A stretch of 57,847 nt of DNA from Hysterium pulicare CBS 123377. Its lineage: Eukaryota; Ascomycota; Dothideomycetes; Hysteriales; Hysteriaceae. The notes under the pieces are model-generated. The model was given only the letters and a program-made list of their open reading frames with translations, did not search any database and had not been told where the DNA came from. The DNA is taken from assembly GCA_000467715.1 (NCBI GenBank), contig AJFK01000055.1:1-57847 (forward strand), written 5' to 3'. The first letter of the stretch is position 1, and the number at the start of each line of letters is the position of its first letter. Shown here piece by piece: positions 1-10,881 of this stretch. Made by a program: the position numbers and the translations under genes.

Positions 1-506
1 AATAGTTTTATTTATCTAATATAATATAAAAGTATTATAGTTAATATAAAAATCTAAAATAAAGAGATTGTTCTATGCAACACGAAGTGTCTCAGTAGCC
101 AGTGAGCCTCGGTAGGTGGTGAGGAACGTTAGTACTGCTCAGTCCACTCCTAGGTATGGCGAAGGGAGTGAAGTCACCACGTCCAATCCTTTGATGGGCA
201 ACAAAGTCATCGTTTCTTTCTAGGATGCCAGGTACTACTCAAAAGTGCAACCTGAATACTGTGGGCTGTACCCAATTTTACCACATGTATACCACGCTCG
301 CCCAACTATCATACATATATCAGGAAAGTATCGTGACATTTTCTTCTCTGCAAAAAGAATAGAAATCTTGTAAAGCTAAGCTACGGTATTCTTGGAAACA
401 TGTCTACGTTTCTTAGAAGCCAAATGCTCTCGCCGATACGCCAAGCCAGCTGCGAATATCGATTTGGGCGGAGAGCCATCGTCGCATTCCAGGGCTCGGT
501 GACTGG
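1..506. other. AT-rich left edge and 3' flank of the first gene
   Basis: Roughly the first 60 bases are almost purely A and T with many TA steps, unlike the balanced composition that follows. The rest is the downstream flank of the minus-strand gene ending at 507. I see no gene, tRNA or transposon end here. The AT-rich start mirrors the right end of the window. Confidence 0.5.
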
Positions 507-2719
507 TTAAAGGATGTCGTTCTTAGGTGGCGTTACATATGTGTAAGCTCCGACCACGGGCTTATTCTTGCGGAGGCAATGCTGCAACCACAAGAAGTTC
601 CCTGCAGTTTCTATAAATCACAGATATGTCAATAAATCTAAGCTAGCCTTACTGACTGCACCTAAACAATACTCACGTCTGTAGGCTCGCCAATCAAATA
701 TCCCAACCGTAAGACCCATCCGTATTAGTTCGGTCAAAAAATACGATCGTTCGTAAGGATGGTTGTGCGCTGCCGCTCCGCCGGTCAAGAGTCTATGACA
801 TCAAAAGTCAGAACAAGGATTGCTTGAGATGGCCATCCCATTAGACACTCACATCCAGAAGTGAACGTAATGTGCACGTATCCAGAGATCCATATCCTTC
901 TTCTTGAGTATATCATGCAGAGTCTTCATATCCTCCACATTGATTGGATCATCATGCTGAATTCTCAATGCTACCGCTCGGAAATGAATTCGGCCCGCGC
1001 AGCGCACAACCTCTTTGACTTCGTCTTCGGTCTTAATGTTGGGGCCATCGCAACAAATCGCCTCGTCTGGCTCGGTGGTGAAGCGATTCCAGAACGCGTC
1101 TCTCCGGGAGGCAAACCACGCTTTCTCGGCTATTGCTGTTCTCTGATCAAAGGCTTCGACGTAAAAGAGCTCTGTTCCCTCGAAGGCGTCGGCGAGAAAA
1201 TGGAAAATATCTTTCAAGCGGGTAGTACGTCTGATGGTCTCCACGTCCTTGACGATCCGCACAGGGGAATTCGTACAGAAACGTTCGTTGAAGTAGTTCC
1301 ATTGGACGTCTCGAAGGACAGGCCCATAGAGGTCAATAAAGTACGGATCTGCGTTGTTGCAGACGGCATAGTTGATGTCTTGTCTGTGATACTTATCTTA
1401 GTATTTGGTAGCGGGTAAACTTCTGATTGATACTCACATAAGCAGGAGTTCTCCTGTCCTCCCAAGACCTCCATAGAGTGCATTAATTCCACCACGCAAT
1501 TCTGCCATGCGTCGCAACCCTTTCATGTGCACTGGAACTGTTTCGGATCCCCGAACCATCTGAGAATTGACTTGTCAGAGCTGACGTTCGAGTAGTCGTG
1601 CGGGAAACAGGACAGACCTCGTACATTGTGACACCCATCACCGCACCAAATGTGTCGTCGCTAGTGGCTGAGGCTGGATTGTCGAAGCTTTCATTGATAA
1701 GACGGAGAGCTCGATCTTTGTAGTAAAAATGGTCATCGCCCGGAGTGCTGGAGAATACATCTCGATGGGCGCAGTAGAACAGACAGTAACTCAAAAGTAC
1801 TTTGGGGTTATGACCAGCTTCGTGAAGCCAGTAAGCTCTAAAGGGGTTGATGGGAGGAAGCCCAGGAATCTCCAAGTCGAGCGAGTTAACGTCTAGGTAA
1901 TGAAGTCAGCAAAACGTAAGGATTACCAGGTTGCTCAGCACCGCTGTAAGAAAGCCTTCGAAAAGGAATGTTGATGTATGAGGTGCGTGTCGGAAACGAT
2001 AGAGTCGGCAGGCTTACAGTGGGACATCAACTCCACTATTCGTCCAAAAAGAAAGGTGGAGAGCCAGGGCTTAGCCAAATCTGGTTGGCTTACGAAATTG
2101 GGACGAATAGTTGGTTGTAGAGGCAGCGGCGGCGATACTCCGTAAGAGCATTGATTCAAATTATCATTGTGCCCATCACCTGTCTCAGCTTCATAGTTGG
2201 GATTAGGTAAAAAATCAATGCTAGTACCCCGAGGCAGCTCTAAAGGCGCCCGTTCTTGCGAAACGTTTCCACCTCCCGTCAAAGCACTCAACTCTTCGGT
2301 CCAATGGTTTAGGCTTTGGAACGTACTGGATTGACTATTCTGGGCATTCTCCCAAGATTCTTGAATGCCTTCATTCTGAGCATCATATTTCATTTGGTGC
2401 GTCTCATGTTTCGATGTCATATCCTTTCTCGGTGTTGGTATAGATGAGAGTAGAGGTTGAGTTTTGTCAGATGACCGTCGTCTTGTTGGATCATTCTTCC
2501 CATTGGTAACGAGCTTTGACCCTGAAAACGATTGCTCTGTACAATCAGCCACTTGATTCTGCATAGGCTTAAAGTGCTGATCAGTAAGAGGCATTGCTTA
2601 CCGGATCCGCGTATCTTTACCTGTCTCCGCTTCCTTTGCGATTCTCGCATCACATGGGATTTGACCGATTCGGGCTTCTCCGGGCGGGGCCCATTATGAT
2701 GAACGAAAGTAAAGTTCAT
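507..2719 (-). CDS. Fungal-specific transcription-factor-domain protein without a zinc cluster
   Basis: A multi-exon gene read by joining frames. Exon 1 (2719-2602) starts with ATG and encodes an N-terminal box with FVHHNGPRPEKPES followed by SHVMRESQRKRR. This box is typical of a fungal family whose members carry a C-terminal fungal transcription-factor domain (Fungal_trans_2-like) but no Zn2Cys6 cluster; some are filed under the misleading name tachykinin family. Exon 2 (2536-2018) is polar and disordered. The later exons hold the domain signature: DDTFGAVMGVTMYE, then HMKGLRRMAELRGGI, then INYAVCNNADPYF. The last exons give HPYERSYFLTELIRMG and end at TAA 507-509. I placed introns near 2601-2537, 2017-1944, about 1926-1867, 1620-1560, 1440-1390, 845-795 and 680-620. 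A 17-base exon at 1943-1927 is the least certain part. A regulatory role is inferred from the family; no DNA-binding motif is visible. Confidence 0.75.
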
Positions 2720-4010
2720 CAGAAAGCTTCATGTGTACCTCAGCGGGAATGTGTTCGCTTGGTCAAGCTTAAAAGAGCTTCTTTGTGGAGACGCAGAGGC
2801 TCGTACGCTGAAAGCGAGGGTCGTCTGATAGAGTATGGCTAGTCGTTCGTAGATGCTGCCCCAAACGTCGACTCTCTATCACACAGATATGTACGGGCCG
2901 AGTGGCCGGCCGTTTGTTGGAGCAGGGCTGATACGTTTGCGGCGTACCAGTCAAAACTCGTGTGCAGGACCCGAAGATTAACTGATTTCGGCGAGATCTC
3001 GAGGGTGGAAAACGAAGAGTAGACAGAAGTAGGGTCAATATCAGGCAGTGGCGGATTCTGGCACTAGATATCTGCTTCAGGAAGTTGTACTAACGGCTTT
3101 ATCTGAAATGTCTTGAGCAAAGCTGGCCTTCGAAAATGGGTCGATTTCTCCAGGGTGGAAGCGGTGACATCCATGGGCCATGCAAGCACCACAGCCCTAC
3201 CAGGGGACTTTGGGGCCATTCGTGCAACCGACCTCTATCGCACACGAGGATTGGTCACCATTGTGAATACTCTTCCCCGACTCACCGGATCATTCGGAGC
3301 TATTCCTCCTTAGGGACAGATGAGGTGAGCCACCATTGATCAGTAAGCCAAACTACTGCGACATGACGCCGTGCTAGGCTGTATCCTAAGAGTAACTGGC
3401 TGCGCAAGGCGGAGAGAAGAAGGAAATGGTGGTGAACGATAAATTGAGTATGATTGACTGTTGAGTGATTCTGCAAAGTAATTTGGAGGTTTGAAGTTGA
3501 AGGAGGCTTGTGAGTCTGGTTTGAAGGCGCTAATCTGATTTCGGTAGTGCTAGAGAACTTCGTTCAGCAATCAGTCATGTCATCCTGCGATTCAATAAAT
3601 GACCCTTGAGAGGAAGACAAAGATTCATCAACAGTTGAACAGTGTCTATTATGCGTATTTCGTATCCCTTTTGGTCCGTTTCCATTTCCATAGCCAAAAG
3701 CGAGCCACTCCAAACAAAAACAAAAAGCCAACCTCCCTAGCAGATACAACGCAGAGTGCGCATAACCAAATGAAGCAAAGTATATATACAACAATGTGAA
3801 CATGAAGTGAAGCCACCGAAAGTCTTTCATCGGCACATAGAATCAAAGAAGGCAATCCGAAAGCCGAACTGCTCCAAGTCCCGTGCCCCTCAAGTCTTTT
3901 CCATACAACCCACCTTTTCCAAAAGTCTCCAAGTATTGTTATGTCGTTTTCCAGATCGTATCATGTTATTTGCGCCATATACTTGGTTTTTAAAACGTCT
4001 CATAGGGAAT
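2720..4010. other. Gene-free interval between two minus-strand genes
   Basis: It holds the promoter side of the transcription-factor-domain gene and the 3' flank of the gelsolin-repeat gene. The open frames here are short, lack splice partners and have no recognisable motif. I see no RNA gene or repeat. Confidence 0.5.
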
Positions 4011-7000
4011 CTACCGCCTCGTAGCTTCTATCGCCTTCTCAAGACCTACAATTCTCAAGCTCTTTCCTCTCCCTAGTTTCCCTCTCATCAATCCTGCAGC
4101 AGGGACAATCAAGTCATCCCAATGCCTGAATACGGCCTTCATATCCTTCGGTACTCCCTCAAGGACGACAGTGGTAACGGGAACGAAGGGCCGATCCTCG
4201 GCCGATACGGCAAGAATTCCGTATTCTTGTGCGAATAGTAGAGCAGTACTGAAAGCGGTTGACTGAGATCTAGCCAGGGAGCCGACAATTCTAAGCGAAG
4301 AGTTTAGTTCATTTCATAACCAACTTCAGGCAACATCAACTTACATATAAATCTCAAAGAAAGCATCCAAGACATAGATATGTTCCGCCTCCAAATCACG
4401 TTGGCAAAACGGCATAATCTCGACGATCTTCGTAGTCGGCGGAATCGGGCTTTTAGGGGTCTGAGGCGTCTGCGGTCTTGATGTTGGCTTCTCCGTTGAA
4501 GGGTATATATTTTGCCACGAAGGGCGGCGCAGGAGAGGCGCAAAGAATGAGCTCACCTGCAAGCCTTGCCCCCATCCTGTCGTTCCTTGCTGTTGTTCAA
4601 CCTTGAAGAGTCGTGCTCGATACTTGTCGCTGCTGGCTTTGTATCGCCAATGGTCTGCCGATCGTGGGATTGATGCCGCGGCGGATTGTTTGCCTTTGCT
4701 CTTTGCGGAAGGGGTGTTGGCGTCTAGAGACGGGAATATGCTGAAGAAGTCGGGCGATTCAGAACCTTCGTCAATCTCGGCAAAATCGCCCGAAAACCCA
4801 AGGTCCATACCAATAAGGCGTGCTCCAGACAACTCCTCAGCAGAGCAACCGCGACCTTTCCAGAGAAAGACGTTACCGCTCTCGGACGAGACGATGTACG
4901 GGAAACCCGAACAAAGGCTTTTCAGGGAGAGATCAACTTCGTCAAAAGCGATATGACCCATATGCCGACGTCCGCAAAGCATATATTGTTTTGAAGCAGG
5001 CCGTGCTCCGCGACGGGTGATAACGATGCCTCCAAGAGCTTCGAAGAAGTTCGGTGTTTCTTTACCCTGCCGCAGAATGATGAGCTTCCCTTGACTCTGC
5101 TTCGCTGCGTTACGGCCGAACAGCTGAACATCTTCTAACGTGGGGTCTGCAACACGGTTACCGGCCCAAAGATACACTTCTGTTATTTTGGCGCCTTTCG
5201 CGTTTCCGAAGATATGTGTACACAGATACATGGATTCTTCAAATAGCACGTGTTCTTCTTGCATTGGCACAGGCGAAAGTTTGCCGTCGCCAGAGATCTC
5301 TTGTATCTGTTTGCGGAGAGTTCTGATCTTTGACGAGGGACCTAAGTCGATCGGGCTGGTTGACAATACCTCCATCGTATCGATGCTGCTAGGAAGTTCC
5401 GTGGTTATTGGAGCCTCATCAAAAAACTCTGCGAACAGGTCGTCCGACTTCTCTGGTGCTGACGACTTCCCAAATGGCTCCGACTGGGGTCTACCACCAC
5501 TTAACGGCGGAGAAGCCGGATACCGAGCCGAGACAGGTTTCGTTGGGCTGGGATCTCTGACTGCCTTGGCCGCGATCGCTCCTCCTAGACTACCAAGTCC
5601 AAGGCCAACTGGTTTCGGTTTTGGGACATGCGGAGCTGATTCAATAGGTCCTTTAGGTTCTGGAGAGTGAACAAGGCCAGCACTCTCTATTGAAGCTTGC
5701 TCATCCGCTTTCGTCGGAAGCTTGATTGGAGATTTTGTTCGGGTGGGGGCTGGCGATGATGATGCAGACTGCCTTCCCCACAAAGCTGTGGCACTCTTCA
5801 CAGAGAAGCTTGGTACTTCGGATGTCTCTGACGTATTGTTTTCGTGAGCAACTTCTTGCTTTGTGGGAGATATCGCTTCACTAGGTTGATTAGTGCCTAT
5901 TTGGTTATCCTTTACATGGGGCGCAGGTGTGGGCAATGGCCTGGCCACCGGTTTCCAGCTTGATACTCTCGGAGTAGGTGAAAGGGTTTTAGAAGACGTA
6001 TCTACCGAAGACTCTGCAGCTGTATCTGGTTTTTTATTTAAGGACGAGGATGAGATCCTTTTCTCTAGCTCAATGGATGGAGGTTTCCTTGGCAGCTCAG
6101 GTGATGGTGGCTTTTCGAATTTTTTTGAGATTTCTGGTGATTTGGCCGGTGTAGAAGGCTTATCCTTGAAAGATTCTCTGGTCGAAGTTTTGGCTAGGGA
6201 CGTTTGTGACCCCCCGTCAGACTTTTGAGAAAGTGCTAAAGTTGGGGCATTGCTTGGAAGCACATCCTCTTGCTTAACAAGTGAGACTGGTGCGACTGAA
6301 ATTGCCTTCGAAGCAGCAGCTGGAGTATCTTGTTTTACAGCAGGTGCTCGTCGTTTGGGTCCACGAGCTCTGCCTTTCGTCATATGCGTCAAGTCAGGTC
6401 CTGGACCACCACTTTCAGGCTGGCTAGAATTGGCACCAGAAGGAGCATTGCTCAGCGAGTCATCTCTTAGTGTTACTGCATTATTTGATAACGGAGAGGG
6501 CCCACGAGCAAGTAATCCAGCAAGAGCAGGATTGAAACGATCGGCAAGTTTGCTGGATTTGGGTGCTTCCTTTTGGACAGAAACGGAAGCAGGCTGAGGT
6601 CCGGGTGGCTTTTCTGAAATGATGGGCTTGGTGGTTTCTCGAAGACTCTTTTTTCGTGCAAGGGCTTCTGGCGTGGCATCCTTTTCTCTACTTGTAGATG
6701 GTGAACTTGTGATACTCTCGGTCCTACTAAGATTTTTCCTTCTCGCTATTGCTTCAGGTGTGGACGGTGGTGGAGCCGGATTGGTTGTCTTCTTGACTTC
6801 GGGAGGGCCTGCTTCTTGTGCTTTGGCCTTCATAGCCTCCTTCTGTTTAATAAGACTCTCTTTCAGCTCGTCTCTTCGAGTGGATGGTTTTGGGCCTCCC
6901 GTAACGCTCAACCCAGCCTTACCGCGTAGGATATTGCCCTTGAGCTCATCTGGAGCAACATAGTTTTGTGTTTGAGTCCGTTTCAGCTTTCCGAATACGT

Positions 7001-9097
7001 TCTGAAACTCAAGCTCCTCTTTCTTCGGTCCACCTGGAGGCCCTTGCCGCGGCTTTAGTGCCGCACGGAAGTCCTTCTTCGGTGGTGTGTTAGGCTTCGG
7101 TTTTGCAAGAGGGGAACTGGAAGGTTCTTTTGCGAATCGAGAGGTCGTCGTTAGTGGTTTTGGAGACGAATGATCTGCGTGGAGTTTCTCGGTGTTCTCA
7201 TCAGTTGAAGTTCTTTCGGACGCTGGTGTCTCGATTTGAAAAATGCTCTCAGGTTTGGGTGACAAAATAGCAGGCTTGGGTTTCATAGACGGTTGCTCCT
7301 CCTCAACACGGTCTGTCTTTTGAGGTTTGTCATTTGGAATCTCCTTGCCTCCGCTAGTCAGGTCTTTGGAACGGAATGGAACACCTATGGGCGGCGATGG
7401 TTGTGGAGAACTAGCGGGAGGGCTTGTTAGAGGTGTTCCTCGCCCTAAATCTACGCTACTTCGTTGTTGTTTTATGCGATTGATTTCCGCCATCCATGCA
7501 GGTTGTTGAGGGGGCGGCAGTTTGGGTTTCGGCGAGTCTGGCTTATTGAGTGCACTTTCGAGCCAACTCGACTTTGTAGGACTCCAACGTTTGGATGGGC
7601 TTGGAGGTGAAGATTCGTCGGTGGATTTGGTATCTTCGCCGAAAGTTGCTGTGGACGCCGCCGTTACTGACTTGCCACGGCTGTGTTGCGGTAGTGCAGG
7701 TTTAACAAATTCCCCCTTCGGTGTCCCATCCTTCTCTCCGGTTGGTTTTGTGATTGTGAGATTGCTGGAACTTGAGCTAGGACGTGATGATGGTTCCATC
7801 GAAGCCTCACGACTCAAACTGCTGGGTCTTGCATCGAGCTTCGGAAGACTTGCGGGGCCACCAAGTCCACTGAAGCTTGTTCCTCCATACCCGCTACTAT
7901 TACTTGCAGTAGAATTTTGTCGACTGAGACCCGGGGGCGTTTGTGTGCTCCACCTCTTGTTCACGCTGTCGCTTCGTTTGAGCATTGCACTTTGCACGAA
8001 TCCGCCCATGCCCTTTGTTGGGGATATAGGACGTTCGATGCGCTCGGGAGAGATTCGACCTTGTGATGGCGACATTGCCATCGAACGACTAGAGCTCGTC
8101 TGGTCCCCGCCGTCGACTGAAAATGCTTGCTCTGAAGGTGGACTGAGCTTCTGCGACTCTAGCATTGGCAACGGTGACCCTCTCTTTCCAATTGGCTCCG
8201 CATCGCCGCCCGATATTGACGTGTTTGTAGAAAACCTATTGCTCCACGCGGCACTTCCTCTGACTGAATCTGCCCTTGAAGGGGAGCTTGAACGGATGCT
8301 TTCTGGAGGTGGACTTGACTCCTCTGGCTCTGCCGTGGACTCACGCGACATGCCTGGAAGCTGTCTCTTGCCTAACAGCAAATCCATGTCTGACACATTG
8401 TCGTCCTGATTCCTCCGATATGCTGCCGATCCAATTCCTCTGTCTGGTGTTTGTTTGAACCACGATGGGTCTTTCGATCCGAGGGAGTGGGCGATTTGGT
8501 TTCTCGACATGGTAGGATCTGCTGGAGACGACGGTTCGGGGGTTCCGCGTGGTGAGTCTTTAGCAGACTTCTCCGCCGATGCCATTGACAGCGGTCTTCG
8601 CGTGCCTGATTGAGGCCTTCTTTGCCATGAAAGTGTTCCGGCGCGCGAGGGTGCTGTAGCTGCACTAGGCGGTGCGGGTTTCCTGGGTTCGTTCTCATGC
8701 ACGTCGGCAGGAGAACCGGTCAGGCGCTGTAGTGAGTCTTCGACAGCAGATTGCCTCGAGGAAGGTTCCATGACAGGCGTTGGAGAATCGAGGGCTTTTT
8801 CGTGTATACTCCTCGGTGTGCCAGCAGCGGAGCGTTGCGATTGGGGGGTGTCCAACTTTTCCGGACTCAGTGAGCGGGCGCGCTCTGTTTTGAAGCTGGC
8901 ATCAGCAAGGTACCAAAACAAGACTATTTCTTGCTGCATCAGGGCCTACCTGCTCTGCGCGCAAGTCTTTCGCTGCGTCCCTGGATAATCTCTTCCTCCA
9001 GCTTTCGAACACGCTCGGCGTCCTGCTGATCTCGCTGCTCGCCCAGCTGTCGAATTCTCTGAACGAACTCGGAGGGATCCAGCTCCTCCGCAGACAT
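4011..9097 (-). CDS. DUF4045 protein with C-terminal gelsolin repeats
   Basis: Three exons, 9097-8950, 8884-4345 and 4290-4011, sum to 1656 codons. The start is the ATG giving MSAEELDPSEFVQRIRQL; an in-frame ATG at 9124 is possible. The first 60 residues form the charged coiled start seen in this family (ERVRKLEEEIIQGRSER, then ERARSLSPEK across the first intron). About 1100 residues of Ser/Pro/Lys-rich disordered sequence follow. From about residue 1220 come gelsolin/villin-type repeats: EVYLWAGNRV, LIILRQGKETPNFFEALGG, NVFLWKGRGCSAEE, and a last repeat with HIYVLDAFFEIY that continues over the final intron. Gelsolin folds bind actin or phosphoinositides, so a cortical or actin-linked role is reasonable but inferred. 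The long reading frames on the opposite strand are by-products of codon bias. Confidence 0.88.
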
Positions 9098-9542
9098 GAT
9101 GGCCAAAGAAACACGTCGCAGCACCGTGCAGCCCTACAACGCGCGGGGAAAAGATGCAAAGGAAATGCCAGGACGTCTAGGAAGCCAGACAGAGGCTGTT
9201 ATTACTACTACTTTTCGGTTACCTCAAGCTTGGCCAGGGCGTCTAACTCGTAAGCCTGTGGCCGGGTCGGCACCTGCAGTCACCGTGCAATTTAGGTAGG
9301 GCACATGGACGGAATGAAGGCATCACCATTATTGCAAGTCACATAGCTCAAGCATAGGATTTTTAACTTCACCAATTCTTTCACCAGCGATTGTGTATCT
9401 GTTTTTGACTTGCGCATGTTCAGACTTCCAGGCCGCCGCGAGGGTCGCGTCTCGAAATCTCCACTCGAAACATGCATATATTCGCGCTATCCCTTTTAGT
9501 GCATATCAACGGATTGCCCCTTGCAGTAACGCACACGCGGTG
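9098..9542. other. Intergenic spacer between Arl2 and the gelsolin-repeat gene
   Basis: This is 445 bases between two minus-strand genes. It serves as the 3' flank of Arl2 and the promoter side of the downstream gene. No clear TATA box, repeat or RNA gene was seen. Confidence 0.4.
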
Positions 9543-10366
9543 TCAGTAGAGAAACAGACGACTTTTGCCATCTTGGACCACCCATTGAAGCCCTTCTTGC
9601 AGATTCTGCCCCGTCATTGCACTGCAAGCCATGATGGTCCATTTGTGCGTTTTGATCGCGTCCAATCGCAGCCCCTGACAAAGCGTTAATATGATTGGCC
9701 GAAGAAGCGCGCCTACCTGAGCCCTTCTCCGTCTGCTTACCTGTCGTACTTCGTCCTCGGCCATTGATCCAGGCACGTCGCTTTTGTTCTTGAAGACGAG
9801 GAGACTCGCCCCCATCAGACGCTGTGATGCCACATTAGCTGTGTTCATGTCTTAGCTGCGAGTGGACTACCAACCTCTTCAAGTAACAAGCCCTCGAGTT
9901 CCCGACGGCAGTCATCAATACGCTCGCGATCCGTCGCGTCGACTACCCATATCAGAGTATCTGTCTTCTCGAAGTAATTCTTCCAGTAGGTTCTCAAGGT
10001 CTTCTGCCCGCCGACGTCCCCTGTTCAAACGCAAGGTTAGTTGGTGTCGAGACATGGATCGGAATGCAGTCAATACAGATATTCAGCTTGTACCTTGCAC
10101 AAGTTAGACATCAATAACGGAAAGAGGAAGGCATCGGCTTACCCATCGTACTCAATAGTCTTGATGATGAAACCAAGGGTAGGGCTAACACTGTTGACAT
10201 CTTCATTCATAATCCTTTTCACAATTGTGGTCTTCCCGGCGTTGTCGAGTCCTCTTCGCATTGCTTCAGCTTAGGAGATCTTTGCGGTATCTCAGAGCAA
10301 GACTCACAGCATCAAAATCCTCATCTCCTTGTCTTTTAATCGTGCTTTTCGTAATATCGATAACAT
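9543..10366 (-). CDS. ARL2: ADP-ribosylation factor-like GTPase Arl2 (yeast Cin4 type)
   Basis: This small Ras-superfamily GTPase acts with tubulin-folding cofactors in microtubule assembly. The start at 10366 gives [20 protein letters not shown]. The joined exons show the G1 loop GLDNAGKTT (residues 21-29), the switch region [18 protein letters not shown], the frame of the WDVGGQ region, [19 protein letters not shown] holding the NKSD base-recognition motif, and [18 protein letters not shown] and [15 protein letters not shown] at the end. The first intron has donor GTGAGT after the ATG-CT of residue 20, and acceptor AAG just before AGGACTCGACAACGC. Another intron, near 9740-9675, begins after EDEVRQ and is open in frame, so simple translation reads through it. 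Length is about 185 aa, normal for the family. The pattern fits Arl2 better than Arf1 or Arl3. Confidence 0.93.
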
Positions 10367-10881
10367 TTTTGAGTTTGAATTCCACCGTATCCGACTGTTT
10401 CGCCAAAGCAAGATGACTTGTTGCGGGTGCTTGCATGTCGGCTGGTGCTACTGAAGGGATTCTGGATTTTCGTCGCCTAAACTTTCCCCTAAAGCAGACG
10501 TCTGTTTTCCACTTAGAATTTCCAAATTCCTCAATGCACGGAGTGAATAGGTTCGATTAGTATTGTGTAGTTCCTATTGTACGTGACGAGAAGCTCTTAT
10601 TGTCTGCACATGCACAATCGCTAGGCTGGGGCCTGCACCTACCTAGGTAGTGGCGCGCGCGGAATAAGCTTTTTAGGCCCTGCGCCTGCCCTGCCCGTGG
10701 GGAGATTGCGTAGGATACACTTATCATAATAAGCATTGAACCGTGGAAAGGGCCTTGGGAAGGAGCCCTCGTCAGAGTCCTTTGCCTGCGTCTCTGCCTG
10801 CGTACTAAGGGACTTTCCAAGAAGCCTTCCTGCAACCCCCCTCATAACTGTATACCCGCTTCGACAGCGTGCAGGGAAAAG
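10367..10881. promoter_or_regulatory. Shared upstream region of Arl2 and the GNAT gene
   Basis: This is 515 bases between two divergent start codons, so it must contain both promoters. I could not pick out a convincing TATA box or a known operator. Confidence 0.45.

Noticed and set aside
7522-8409. 295-codon plus-strand frame inside the DUF4045-gelsolin gene, and similar frames at 5140-5670 and 6619-6963
   Set aside because: They lie opposite a well-supported coding exon, have no motif and follow from its codon bias.
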